Made by a program: the position numbers and the translations under genes | In this document: positions 50,712 to 59,094 of the stretch, in pieces | How positions within the stretch are numbered: the first letter of the stretch is position 1 | Layout: the number at the start of each line of letters is the position of its first letter | The notes under the pieces: generated by a model | The model's input: only the letters and a program-made list of their open reading frames with translations | The model's database searches: none | What the model was told of the DNA's origin: nothing | Source: Dyella japonica A8 | GTDB taxonomy: Bacteria > Pseudomonadota > Gammaproteobacteria > Xanthomonadales > Rhodanobacteraceae | DNA: 64,000 nucleotides | Direction: 5' to 3' | NCBI RefSeq assembly: GCF_000725385.1 | Contig: NZ_CP008884.1 | Coordinates: 2,108,001-2,172,000, forward strand

Positions 50712-51920
50712 TCAGAACAACCGCGTGATCAGCGAGTTGCGGATGGGAATGGTGGTGTCGTAGATCTTGTAGCGGTACTGCGTCTGCGTGCTGATCGTGT
50801 ACTGGTCAGCGGCAGGCAGGTCCTTGAACAAGGTCAGCGTGGTCGACCCACCGGTGTAGTCGGTACTGTGCTCCGGCAACTGGCTGCGCGAGACCACCAC
50901 CAGGCGGATCGCCTTGATCTGCTTGTACGCCTGCGCGGCTACCGTCTGGCTGGCCATGATGGCGCTGATAGACCACGTCGTGCCCGATGGCTTCACCCAT
51001 TCGTCGATGATGCCGTCGCCGGCCACGCCACTGCCGGGAATGCTGGCCGTGGTCGTCCCGTCGTCGACGCCATAGAGCGCCTTGATCGCCACGATGCCTT
51101 CATTGATGGGCTGCGTTGTCAGGCCATCACCGCGCAGCATGTCGTAGGTGACCAGCGAGCTGGTCGTCGTGTCGACGCCATACAGGCTGAAGACCGGTTG
51201 CTGGCCGATGTCGAACACGTAAGTCGCAGCGGTCATACCGGTGGACGGGCCGTCGTTGGCCGACAGGCTCATCTGGTTGGTCGACAGCGTCACGGTACTG
51301 GCTTTGCCCATGATGCAGTTGCCACCTGTCGTGGCACCGATGAGATAGTCGCCGCTGGCAATGCCGAGCGCGTTGTCCAGCACCAGCGTCGAACTGGTCG
51401 ACGTTGCCTGGACGGCGCCCTTGAACACCGTGCCGGCCGGATTGCCGGACACCACGGCCAGCGTGTCGGAAGCGGCATTGCCATTCGCATCCGTACCACC
51501 CGCCGAGATCAACACAGGCATCACGATGAGGTTGACCGGTGTGGCCGGCGAGCTTTGCGGCCAGCCGTTAAAAGGGGCGGGGAGCGCCCTGGCGGCAGGT
51601 ATGACCTCGTTGCCGCCAGCATAAGCCGCGATGGTGCAGCCCCACAGGCCGTAGGCATAGCCCTGGGTAAACCCCGAACCTGCCGTGCGAATCTGGCGCT
51701 CCATCTCGAACAGCGAGTAGCTGCCGTTCTGCTGCGCATCGCCGCCGCTGGTGGCGGTGCGCTTGGGACCTTCGAAGGCGGCAAACGCCGCCATCATGGC
51801 GAGCACGCAGATGATGCTCACCACGACGCCGACCAGCAATTCGACCAGTGTGAAGCCGCGCGCGCACTGGCGCTCGCTACACGCAAGGGGGTACGTCATC
51901 GGGGTGTCCAGTCGTGCCAT
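50712..51920 (-). CDS. pilW: Minor pilin PilW
   Basis: About 402 residues. The prepilin peptidase site is RG followed by FTLVELLVGVVVS (E at +5), with a leader of about 21 residues from the ATG at 51920 or 14 from the ATG at 51899. The large globular C-terminal domain is typical of PilW (GGDAQQNGSYSLFEMERQIR, then GSGFTQG). It is a structural component of the pilus tip priming complex with PilV, PilX, FimT/FimU and PilE. Starts 7 bases after the pilV stop. Confidence 0.88.
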   Translation of the reverse strand: MARLDTPMTYPLACSERQCARGFTLVELLVGVVVSIICVLAMMAAFAAFEGPKRTATSGGDAQQNGSYSLFEMERQIRTAGSGFTQGYAYGLWGCTIAAYAGGNEVIPAARALPAPFNGWPQSSPATPVNLIVMPVLISAGGTDANGNAASDTLAVVSGNPAGTVFKGAVQATSTSSTLVLDNALGIASGDYLIGATTGGNCIMGKASTVTLSTNQMSLSANDGPSTGMTAATYVFDIGQQPVFSLYGVDTTTSSLVTYDMLRGDGLTTQPINEGIVAIKALYGVDDGTTTASIPGSGVAGDGIIDEWVKPSGTTWSISAIMASQTVAAQAYKQIKAIRLVVVSRSQLPEHSTDYTGGSTTLTLFKDLPAADQYTISTQTQYRYKIYDTTIPIRNSLITRLF

Positions 51921-51927
51921 CGTGCGC

Positions 51928-52368
51928 TCAGGGCTGAATCTGGGTGGAGGCGACATAGGTGTGAAGAATGTTGTCGTCGGGCGACTGCCACTTGATGGTC
52001 ACGGTGACGTTGTTGTTGCCGTCGACCACGATGGTGGGCACATTGCCCTTTGCCCCCGGCAGGCCGCTGTTGGCGGTGAGCGTGGTGACGTTGGCAGCCC
52101 ATGTCTTGTAGGCCGCGCCGTCAGGGCTGTTGAAATTCGTCGCGATCGTGCCGCTGGGCGCGTTGCTGTACGTCCACATCTGCGCGATCACCTGATCGGC
52201 CAGCATCGCGGCGTCGGTACGGTACTTCGCGGCGCCCGTCAGCCCCACGGCTGCCGACAGCAGGTGCATCAGGCCAAGGATGCCGATCGAAAAGATCACG
52301 ATGGCGACCAGCGCGTCCATCATCACGATGCCGCGATTCTTCCGGCAGGAACGGGGGCGCCTGTTCAT
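51928..52368 (-). CDS. pilV: Minor pilin PilV
   Basis: 146 residues. Leader MNRRPRSCRKNRG, then IVMMDALVAIVIFSIGILGL, the pilin helix; position +5 is aspartate where glutamate is usual. Remaining features are the PilV-like GAAKYRTDAAMLADQVIAQM and VTVTIKWQSPDDN (a common PilV C-terminal strand, ..V.V.W..). Overlaps the fimT stop by four bases (ATGA), so translation is coupled. Confidence 0.86.
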   Translation of the reverse strand: MNRRPRSCRKNRGIVMMDALVAIVIFSIGILGLMHLLSAAVGLTGAAKYRTDAAMLADQVIAQMWTYSNAPSGTIATNFNSPDGAAYKTWAANVTTLTANSGLPGAKGNVPTIVVDGNNNVTVTIKWQSPDDNILHTYVASTQIQP

Positions 52369-52949
52369 AGGGTGGCGCACCCTTGCGGACTGGTGGCAAG
52401 GCTCAGCTGCGGATCGCAGACGTGCACCATGCCGCCTGCGGCGACGGTGGTGACGAGCCAGCGATCGCCCGCCTGGGCGGATGTGTCGATGCGCTTGAGG
52501 TCGGTGGTGCCGCTGTAGCTGAGTGGGCGCCCCAGTGAGGTGAATGTGATGCCGATATCGGTGGTGATGCCGGAAGTAAGCTGCGTGGTCAGCGTACCGA
52601 TCGAGGTTCCGACGTTGACCTTGACGTTGCTGGCGCCGCCCGCGGCGTTGAACGACTGCAGCGTGGTGGCTCCCGTGCCGGTGCAGCCAGTGGCGCCGTT
52701 GAGCACACAGACCGTCCAGCTCGCATCCGTCGTGTTGGTGAATTCGAAGCGTACGTTGGTACCCAGCTGCGCCGCCTGGGTGCGCGCGTAGCGCAACGCG
52801 TTCTGGACGGATTCCGTCGCGTTGCGGATGCGCGTATCGCGCACCCACCGCTGGTAGCTGGGGACACCCAGCGAGCCCAGGATCGCGAGAACGGCCAGCG
52901 CGACCAGCAACTCGATCAGGCTCATGCCCCTCTGTTCGCGCTTAGCCAT
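52365..52949 (-). CDS. fimT: FimT/GspH family pseudopilin
   Basis: 194 residues. Leader MAKREQRG and helix MSLIELLVALAVLAILGSLG with E at +5. The GspH/FimT domain follows (RNATESVQNALRYARTQAAQ, then RFEFTNTTDASWTVCV). FimT/FimU is a minor pilin; in relatives of this group FimT binds DNA during natural transformation. The ATG shares its A with the pilE stop (TGATG). The ComEA gene elsewhere in the window would fit a competence role. Confidence 0.86.
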   Translation of the reverse strand: MAKREQRGMSLIELLVALAVLAILGSLGVPSYQRWVRDTRIRNATESVQNALRYARTQAAQLGTNVRFEFTNTTDASWTVCVLNGATGCTGTGATTLQSFNAAGGASNVKVNVGTSIGTLTTQLTSGITTDIGITFTSLGRPLSYSGTTDLKRIDTSAQAGDRWLVTTVAAGGMVHVCDPQLSLATSPQGCATL

Positions 52950-53398
52950 CAGCAGCCACCCTTGCTCGTGGACCAGCACCCGCTTGTCGCCGAGGTCCAG
53001 CCGCTGGGGACGCTCACCGTCTGGCGGGTATTGGTGTTGTCGATCGAATAGACCAGGCCGTTCATCGGCGTGTTGGCGTTGGCCGTGGCCTTGGCGACGA
53101 AGGTCTGGGCAGCGGTATTACTGGCATCGGCTGCGACCGTGCAGGAGAAGGTGAAGTACTGCGAGGTGGGATACGCGGGACCTGTCGTCGGGCAGGCGTA
53201 CACGCGATTGTCCTGGTAGTACTGCTCCATGCTCACGCGATACGCGGACAGGCCATTCATGCCGTCGACCAGTTTGCTGCGCGTGACGTACTGGGCGTAC
53301 TGCGGATAGGCGATCGCCGAGAGAATGCCGATGATCATGACGACGATCATGATCTCGAGCAGGGTGAAGCCTGCCTGCCGGCGGGAGATGCAGGACAC
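52949..53398 (-). CDS. pilE: Type IV pilin protein PilE
   Basis: About 149 residues from a GTG at 53398, giving leader MSCISRRQAG before FTLLEIMIVVMIIGILSAIA (E at +5, a standard pilin helix). Downstream are YPQYAQYVTRSKLVDGMNGL and YYQDNRVYACPTTG, a PilE family hallmark, with cysteines forming the D-loop pair. AGGGG lies 6 bases before the GTG. An in-frame ATG at 53506, also with AGGGG, would give a 46-residue leader, too long for a type IVa pilin. First gene of the cluster; in Xanthomonas-type loci pilE usually follows pilY1. Confidence 0.85.
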   Translation of the reverse strand: MSCISRRQAGFTLLEIMIVVMIIGILSAIAYPQYAQYVTRSKLVDGMNGLSAYRVSMEQYYQDNRVYACPTTGPAYPTSQYFTFSCTVAADASNTAAQTFVAKATANANTPMNGLVYSIDNTNTRQTVSVPSGWTSATSGCWSTSKGGC

Positions 53399-53753
53399 GG
53401 AAACCCCTGGCTTGGAAGCGGACGTGACGGTCGGGCCAGGCGCGGCGTTGAGCGCGCGCGATCCACGGCACCGAGCCCCCGCAGAGCGGGACGGCAAAAT
53501 AGACATAGCGGTTTCCCCTGTTCCTTTGATGCTTCGTCGGCGTGGTCGCAATGACCTGTCGTTACGCCAACACGCGCCCGATCCATCGGAAGGAGCGATA
53601 GGAGAATTGTCTTATGGCGGGCGAGGGAGTTCGACTGCCGCTTGTCGGAAAAATACTGCCTTCCGTCATGGATAAGTGATTGAGTTCAAAGAACTCCGTC
53701 GCAAGGTTTTGCGATGACTCATCCAGCAGGTTGGCCACTGGATCTGTCGAGCC
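53399..53753. other. 355-bp region upstream of pilE; no other gene seen
   Basis: Contains the pilE promoter and the end of the piuC transcript. A perfect inverted repeat GAGTTC-AAA-GAACTC lies at 53682-53696. The frame upstream of pilE is open from 53551 but has no recognisable content. No sigma-54 or other consensus promoter could be assigned. Confidence 0.4.
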
Positions 53754-54431
53754 TCAGGTCTCAGCCCATTGCCTGAGCAGGTTGTGATACACGCCCGTGA
53801 GTTGCAGCAGCGCCTGCGCATCGGCGTTGCCCTGGGCAAGGGCCTGGATGGAGGCGTCAAGGTCGAACAGCAGGCGCCGCTTGCCATCGTCGCGGATCAG
53901 GCTTTGCACCCAGAAGAATGCCGCGACACGCGCGCCGCGTGTCACCGGGGCCACGCGATGCAGGCTGCTGGAGGGGTAGACGATGATGTCGCCGGCGGGC
54001 AGCTTCACCTCGTGTTCGCCGTAGGTGTCGCTGATGATCAACTCGCCGCCGTCGTACTCCTCCGGCTCGGCAAGGAACAGTGTGCAGGAGACATCGCTGC
54101 GCAGCTGTTCGCCGCCGGGCAGGGACATCACGGCGCCGTCGATATGGAAGCCATACTGGCCGCCGCCTTCATAGCGGTTGAAGCGTGGCGTGAGCGTGCG
54201 CAGCGGCAGGGTGGCAGCGTGATAGGTCGGGTTGCGCGCCAGTGCGTCGAGCACGATACGGCCCAGTTCCGCGCGCAGGGGTGATGCGTCAGGCAGCTGC
54301 AGGTTGCGCTTGACCTTGGCGCCCTGGTGGCCCACGGTCTCGCGCCCGTCGGTCCATGCGCCCTGGTCGAGCGAATCGCGCATGGCGCGAACCTGTGCCT
54401 TGTCGAGGATGTCCGGAATGTGCAGCAGCAT
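53754..54431 (-). CDS. piuC: Fe(II)/2-oxoglutarate PKHD-type hydroxylase, PiuC/YbiX-like
   Basis: 225 residues from the ATG at 54431 (MLLHIPDIL, the usual family start). The jelly-roll iron site is H96 and D98 in YGFHIDGAV with H158 in SSLHRVAPV, and R168 in [12 protein letters not shown] binds 2-oxoglutarate. YbiX/PiuC genes lie next to catechol-siderophore receptor genes fiu/piuA and are iron-regulated; the substrate is uncertain, possibly a siderophore or related compound. It lies about 490 bases after the Fiu-like receptor gene on the same strand, the gap being repeats. Probably controlled from the Fur-like site before the receptor. Confidence 0.92.
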   Translation of the reverse strand: MLLHIPDILDKAQVRAMRDSLDQGAWTDGRETVGHQGAKVKRNLQLPDASPLRAELGRIVLDALARNPTYHAATLPLRTLTPRFNRYEGGGQYGFHIDGAVMSLPGGEQLRSDVSCTLFLAEPEEYDGGELIISDTYGEHEVKLPAGDIIVYPSSSLHRVAPVTRGARVAAFFWVQSLIRDDGKRRLLFDLDASIQALAQGNADAQALLQLTGVYHNLLRQWAET

Positions 54432-54543
54432 GATGGGGTCCGGTGCTGGTTGCGTTAGTGCAGTGGTCCGCGGGAAGGTTTGCTCATGGGCTTGCTCCTG
54501 TGCCCTTTGCATCATGCCTCACCGTTACCCGTTCTTTATTTCT

Positions 54544-54790
54544 TACCGCCATCCCCAGCCCTCACCGCCATCCCCAGCCCTCACCGTCATCCCCAGCCCT
54601 CACCGTCATCCCCAGCCCTCACCGTCATCCTCAGCCCTCACCGTCATCCCTAGCCCTCACCGTCATCCCCAGCCCTCACCGTCATCCCCAGCCCTCACCG
54701 TCATCCCCAGCCCTCACCGTCATCCTCAGCCCTCACCGTCATCCCTAGCCCTCACCGTCATCCCTAACCCTCACCGTCATCCCTGCGAAA
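54544..54790. repeat. Thirteen-copy 19-bp tandem repeat
   Basis: Unit CACCGTCATCCCCAGCCCT repeated with a strict 19-base period from 54544 to 54790. Units vary at a few sites (GCC/GTC; CCCCAG, CCTCAG, CCCTAG, CCCTAA). The CCTCAG-CCCTAG pair recurs 95 bases later, so a block of five units was duplicated. The unit's CCGTCATCCC is the arm of the dispersed palindrome that follows at 54774. It lies in the transcribed gap between the Fiu-like receptor and piuC. Confidence 0.92.
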
Positions 54791-54864
54791 GCAGGGATCC
54801 AGCGTCTTTCGTTCTTGTACGCACATCCAAAGGCACTGGATCCCTGCTTTCGCAGGGATGACGG
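54774..54864. repeat. Dispersed palindrome (CCGTCATCCCTGCGAAAGCA type)
   Basis: CCGTCATCCCTGCGAAAGCA plus GGGATCCAG at the left and its inverse, CTGGATCCCTGC plus TTTCGCAGGGATGACGG, at the right. Each arm is itself a hairpin. It belongs to the same family as the repeats at 2.6, 11.5 and 12.7 kb. Confidence 0.75.
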
Positions 54865-54923
54865 GCAAGAACAGGAGCGACGGGCAAGAGCAGCGGCGAC
54901 GGGCGACAGCAGGGCCGCCCCCA

Positions 54924-57230
54924 TCAGAAGCGGACGTTCGCCGTAATCATCGCCGAACGTGGCGTGCCCGGCGTGTAACGGTAACCGCTCTTGTTGATCG
55001 CCGCGACATAGTCCTTGTCAAGTAGGTTGTACAGGTTGAGGCGCAGGTCGACATGCTTGTTGATCGGATACGAGGCCATCGCGTCGACCACCCAGTACGC
55101 CTTCGTGTACGCGGGCGTGCCGATGGCGCCGTCGACGCCGCGCTGCATGTCGCCGTTGTAGCGTGCACCGCCACCGATGGTCAGGCCGAACGGCAACAAA
55201 TAGCTGGTCCAACTGGTGAACGCCTTCTTCGGCGTATAGGCGAGGTCCGATGAACCGTCCTGCGCCACGGAGGTGCCGGAAAGCACGCTGGCATTCATGG
55301 TGGTGAAGCCGGCGCTTACTGCCCAGTGCTCAGTGAGCTTGCCGACGGCACTCAACTCCACGCCCTGCACGCGCTTCTTGCCGATCTGGTAGTAGAGCAG
55401 GGTGACCGGATCCTGCACGAGGTCGTTGCTTACCGTGGTCTGGTACAGCGCGCCGGTGAGCAGGATCTTCTCGTCCAGCAATTCCCATTTCGTGCCGACT
55501 TCATAGGTGCGGGCGCGCTGCGGCTGTAGGTTCGGGTTGTCGGCGCTGTTGGCGGCGCTCGACAACGTCAGCGTGTTGCCCCCGGGTGGTTCGGCTGACA
55601 CGGCGTAATTGACGTAGAACGAGCCGTTGGGTGCCGGCTTGTAGAGCACGCCGAGCTTCCAGTTCCACAGGTTGTCGCCCGTCTTCGTATCCAGGCCCGG
55701 CACGGCGCTGCCGGTAGGCAGGCTGCCGCATGTCGGCGCGCCCTTCGCACCACACTGCACCATGCTGGCGTAGTCGGTGTTGTAGTGGTCCAGGCGCACG
55801 CCGGCATTCACCTGCCAGTGCTCGGCGAACTTCAGCGTGTCGAACACATAGCCCGAGGCGGTGTTGGTCTTGCCATGGCTGTAGGCGCCGTTCTGGCCGA
55901 CGATGAGTCCGCTCACATTCCAGTTCGGGTCATACAGGTTGGCTGCCGGCCACGTGGTGCCGTTGAGTGCGCCGTAACCGGTGGCGTTGGCCTTTTCCTG
56001 CGTGAGCTCGATGCCGGTGCTCAGGTTGTGCGTGATCGCACCCGTCTCGAAGCTCGCCGTGAGGTTGGCCTGGTCGGTGATGATGCGGTTGTCCTGGTGC
56101 TTGAACGTCGGATTGCTGCGGGCGATGGTCCAGGTCGACGGATCATTCGGGTTCGGCGTGAGCAGGTTTGCCGCCGTACCCATGAAGGAGGTCAGCAGAT
56201 AGTCTTCGGTGGTGCGGCCCCAGCGAAACGTGTTGTGGAACGCGAGCCGGTCGTTGAAGTCGTGCTCGATGCGCGCCGTGAACATGTCGGCGGTGACGTG
56301 GTCGTGGTCCGCCGTGGTGCCGTAGAAGTTGGATGAATCCACTTCCAGCGCGTTGGTCAGGACCGGCCGCTTCGGGTCGGGGCTGCTGTAGCCGGGCAGG
56401 CCGATGGTCGGCACGCCACCGTCGGGCACGTTGTCCTGCTTCACGTGCATGTAGTCGAGGTACACGCGCGTGGCCGTGCCGATACCGAAGGCGAAGCTCG
56501 GCGCGACGGCCCAGCGGTTGTTCTGCACCTTGTCGCGCCCGGGTACGCCGCTGTCCTGGCCCATCACGTTGAGGCGGACGGCCGAGGTATCGGAGATACC
56601 CTGATTCCAGTCCGCCGTGGCGCGGCGCTGGTCGGCGCTGCCGTAGGAGAGCGATGCGCTGACCGCGTTGCCCAGTTCCGGTTGCTTGCTGACCATGTTG
56701 ATCGCGCCGGTGGGGGCGGTGCGGCCGTTGTCGGTGCTGGCCGGCCCCTTGACCACTTCCACCGACTCGGTGTTGAACACGTCGCGCGAAATGGTGCCGA
56801 GGTCGCGCACGCCGTCGACGAAGATGCTGCCGGAGGTGTCGAAGCCGCGCATGTAGATCGCGTCGCCCGTCGAGGTGGTGCCGTTCTCGCCGACATAGAA
56901 CGTACCCACGCCTGGGCTGTTGCGCAGGGCCTCGGTCAACGTGGTGGCGCCTTGCTGCAGGAACAGGTCCTTGCTGATCACGCTGATGGTCTGCGTGGTA
57001 TCGAGGATGGGCTGCGTGACCTTGGGCGAGGAGAGGTTGTCGACCTTGTAGTCGCTCGTGGTGGAGGCTTGCACCTGCACGCCGGCCAGGTTCTTGGTCG
57101 TGGTGGCGTCGGCTGCTGGATCGGCGGCCAGCGCGGGCTGCGTCATGGCCAACCCGGTCATGAGGGTCGCGGTGGCGATGCCCAGGGTGTTGCGGCTGAC
57201 AGGGTGCTTGCGGCTCGTGATGTGGGCCAT
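54924..57230 (-). CDS. fiu: TonB-dependent siderophore receptor, Fiu-like
   Basis: 768 residues. Signal peptide (LGIATATLMTGLAMTQPALA), then plug features: QPILDTTQTISVISKDLFLQ (siderophore-receptor form), GATTLTEALRNSPGV, IYMRGFDTSGSIFVDGVRD and VEVVKGPASTDNGRTAPTGA followed by INMVSKQP. The barrel ends AMITANVRF. This plug form is that of Fiu/PiuA-type catecholate siderophore receptors. A PiuC/YbiX-like hydroxylase follows on the same strand and a Fur-like site lies about 180 bases upstream, supporting the assignment. The exact siderophore cannot be read. Confidence 0.93.
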   Translation of the reverse strand: MAHITSRKHPVSRNTLGIATATLMTGLAMTQPALAADPAADATTTKNLAGVQVQASTTSDYKVDNLSSPKVTQPILDTTQTISVISKDLFLQQGATTLTEALRNSPGVGTFYVGENGTTSTGDAIYMRGFDTSGSIFVDGVRDLGTISRDVFNTESVEVVKGPASTDNGRTAPTGAINMVSKQPELGNAVSASLSYGSADQRRATADWNQGISDTSAVRLNVMGQDSGVPGRDKVQNNRWAVAPSFAFGIGTATRVYLDYMHVKQDNVPDGGVPTIGLPGYSSPDPKRPVLTNALEVDSSNFYGTTADHDHVTADMFTARIEHDFNDRLAFHNTFRWGRTTEDYLLTSFMGTAANLLTPNPNDPSTWTIARSNPTFKHQDNRIITDQANLTASFETGAITHNLSTGIELTQEKANATGYGALNGTTWPAANLYDPNWNVSGLIVGQNGAYSHGKTNTASGYVFDTLKFAEHWQVNAGVRLDHYNTDYASMVQCGAKGAPTCGSLPTGSAVPGLDTKTGDNLWNWKLGVLYKPAPNGSFYVNYAVSAEPPGGNTLTLSSAANSADNPNLQPQRARTYEVGTKWELLDEKILLTGALYQTTVSNDLVQDPVTLLYYQIGKKRVQGVELSAVGKLTEHWAVSAGFTTMNASVLSGTSVAQDGSSDLAYTPKKAFTSWTSYLLPFGLTIGGGARYNGDMQRGVDGAIGTPAYTKAYWVVDAMASYPINKHVDLRLNLYNLLDKDYVAAINKSGYRYTPGTPRSAMITANVRF

Positions 57231-57406
57231 GGGGTGCTCGTCGTGAAAGTGGGGCAGTCGGCCCAGGCGGGGCCGGTGAGTCGACGAGTGGCGGCGGCGG
57301 GCGTCGATCGCTGCGTGGATCTAACTAATTGAATTGAAATGCCTTTGCCTGACCGGTGATCCATCACCTGAAACAACCCGCCGGCCTGCATTCACTAAAT
57401 GTTATT

Positions 57407-57425
57407 GGTAATGAGAATGAGTTGC
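57407..57425. promoter_or_regulatory. Fur-box-like site upstream of the Fiu-like receptor
   Basis: GGTAATGAGAATGAGTTGC matches about 13 of 19 bases of the Fur consensus GATAATGATAATCATTATC, with core TAATGAGAAT. It lies about 180 bases upstream of the receptor start and 97 bases before the PanE-like gene. Best fits repression of the receptor by iron-loaded Fur. Confidence 0.6.
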
Positions 57426-57521
57426 AATTGATTGTGTAAGACTTGCATCGCCCCGAGTAGGGAAGAGCGGACACACGTGTCTGGGGTAGCCTCTGTGGTC
57501 TGAGTGCTTGGAGGACGAACG

Positions 57522-58451
57522 ATGCGGACGTTGGTGATAGGAGCGGGGGCCATCGGTGGCTATTTCGGTGGGCGCCTGCTGGAGAGCGGGGAAGACGTGA
57601 CCTTCCTGGTGCGCGAGAAGCGCGCGGCGCAACTGGCCGAACATGGGCTGGTGATCCGCAGCAGCCTCGGCGACGCCACCTTGCCAAATCCCGCCACCAT
57701 GCTGGCGAGCGAACTGCGCGAGCCCCACGACCTCATCCTGCTGAGCTGCAAGGCGTACCACCTGCCGCAGGTCATCGAGGACATGGCGCCAGCGGTGGGG
57801 CCGGACACCGTCATCCTGCCCGTACTCAACGGCATGCGGCATCTGGATCTACTGGATGCGCGCTTCGGCGCGGCGCGCGTACTGGGTGGCCAGTGCGTGA
57901 TTGCCGCCACGCTGGACGCGCTGGGCACCGTGCGCCATCTCAACCAGTCGCACAGCGTCACTTTCGGCGAGCGGGACGGCTCGCGTTCGGAACGTGTCGA
58001 ACGCATTCTCGCGTCGATGTCGAAAGCGAAGTTCGAGCCGCGCCTGAGCACCACCATCCTGCAGGACATGTGGGACAAGTGGGTGTTCCTCGCCTCGTTG
58101 GCCGGCATCACTTGCCTGATGCGTGCGCCGGTGGGCGACATCATGGTCGCGCCAGGCGGTGAGCAGGCGACGCTGCAGCTGCTGGAGGATTGCCGCCGCG
58201 TAGCCCGACACAACGGCCACGAACCAAGCGATGCGGTGATCGCGCGTGCGCGCGGGGTGTTGACTGAGAAGGGCTCGGCGCTGAGCGCCTCGATGATGCG
58301 TGACCTGGAGCAGGGCGGCCTTATCGAGGCGGATCACGTGGTGGGCGACCTGTTGGCGCGATCGGGCGCGGCGGAGGATGCTTTGCGGATGCTGCGCACG
58401 GCTTATGCGCACCTGAAGGCGTATGAGGCACGTTGCTCGCGCGGCAAGTAA
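57522..58451 (+). CDS. 2-dehydropantoate 2-reductase (PanE/ApbA) family protein
   Basis: About 309 residues. NADP-binding start RTLVIGAGAIGGYFGGRLL, then VTFLVREKRAAQL, LLSCKAYHLPQVI, and ILPVLNGMRHLDLLDARFG with the catalytic lysine in SCKAY and N in LNGM. The C-terminal domain has WDKWVFLASLAGITCL and SALSASMMRDLEQGGLIEAD, matching ketopantoate reductase. PanE reduces ketopantoate to pantoate for CoA; other ketoacid reductases share the fold, so the substrate is uncertain. ATG at 57522 with GGAGG upstream. Divergent from the Fiu-like receptor; a REP array follows. Confidence 0.9.
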   Translation: MRTLVIGAGAIGGYFGGRLLESGEDVTFLVREKRAAQLAEHGLVIRSSLGDATLPNPATMLASELREPHDLILLSCKAYHLPQVIEDMAPAVGPDTVILPVLNGMRHLDLLDARFGAARVLGGQCVIAATLDALGTVRHLNQSHSVTFGERDGSRSERVERILASMSKAKFEPRLSTTILQDMWDKWVFLASLAGITCLMRAPVGDIMVAPGGEQATLQLLEDCRRVARHNGHEPSDAVIARARGVLTEKGSALSASMMRDLEQGGLIEADHVVGDLLARSGAAEDALRMLRTAYAHLKAYEARCSRGK

Positions 58452-58470
58452 GCCGGAGCCTGCCTAGCCT

Positions 58471-59004
58471 GTGGGAGCGTCCCCTGTGCGCGACAGCCGC
58501 ACGCTGCGGTATCGCCGTAGCTCTGCGGTCGCGCACCAGTGCGCTCCTACAAGGGGTATAGGCAGCGCGCGCGGGGAGCTCGTTTGTGGGAGCGCACCCT
58601 GTGCGCGACAGCCGCACGCTGCGGTATCGCCGTGGCTCTGCGGTCGCGCACCAGTGCGCTCCTACCAGGGGTATAGGCAGCGCGCGGGGTACTCGTCTGT
58701 GGGAGCGCACCCTGTGCGCGACAGCCGCACGTTGTGGTATCGCCTTAGCTCTGCGGTCGCGCACAAGTGCGCTCCTACAAGGGACAAGGGCAGCGCGCGG
58801 GGTGCTCGTCTGTGGGAGCGCACCCTGTGCGCGACAGTCGCACGTTGCGGTATCGCCGTGGTTCTGCGGTCGCGCACCAGTGCGCTCCTACAAGGGATAT
58901 AGGCAGCGTATGGTTGTTCGTTGTAGGAGCGCACTTGTGCGCGACCGCAACGCCCCGCCGATCCAGCTCCGTGCGTCTGTCGCGCACAAGGTGCGCTCCC
59001 ACAA
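58471..59004. repeat. Tandem array of REP/BIME elements, about 4.7 units
   Basis: Units of 113-115 bp start at 58471, 58586, 58699 and 58812, with a diverged inverted fifth part to 59004. Each unit opens with GTGGGAGCGCACCCTGTGCG and closes with the inverted REP GTCGCGCACCAGTGCGCTCC plus TACAAGG, so each is a back-to-back hairpin pair. The same REP occurs at 20499-20585. Long overlapping open frames here are by-products of the repeat. No RAYT transposase gene lies in the window. Confidence 0.92.
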
Positions 59005-59030
59005 AATAGGCAGGGCAGGGCGGGTACCAA

Positions 59031-59062
59031 AGAAAAAGGGCGCTGCCGATGCAGCGCCCTTT
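59031..59062 (-). terminator. Rho-independent terminator of the second M13 gene
   Basis: On the minus strand stem AAAGGGCGCTGC / GCAGCGCCCTTT with loop ATCG runs into TTCTTT. It lies 33 bases past the stop codon, the same layout as at the first M13 gene. Confidence 0.9.
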
Positions 59063-59094
59063 GTCCTTGCAGACGTCCAAACGTCAGCGAAGCA

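Noticed and set aside
54443-54861. Proline/serine/histidine-rich repeat protein in the 19-bp array
   Set aside because: A 19-bp period reads through all three frames, giving an open frame by chance; no start signal and it lies antisense to the fiu-piuC transcript.
58471-59004. CRISPR-like array
   Set aside because: Repeat units are 113-115 bp with internal palindromes and near-identical 'spacers'; no cas genes. It is a REP/BIME array.
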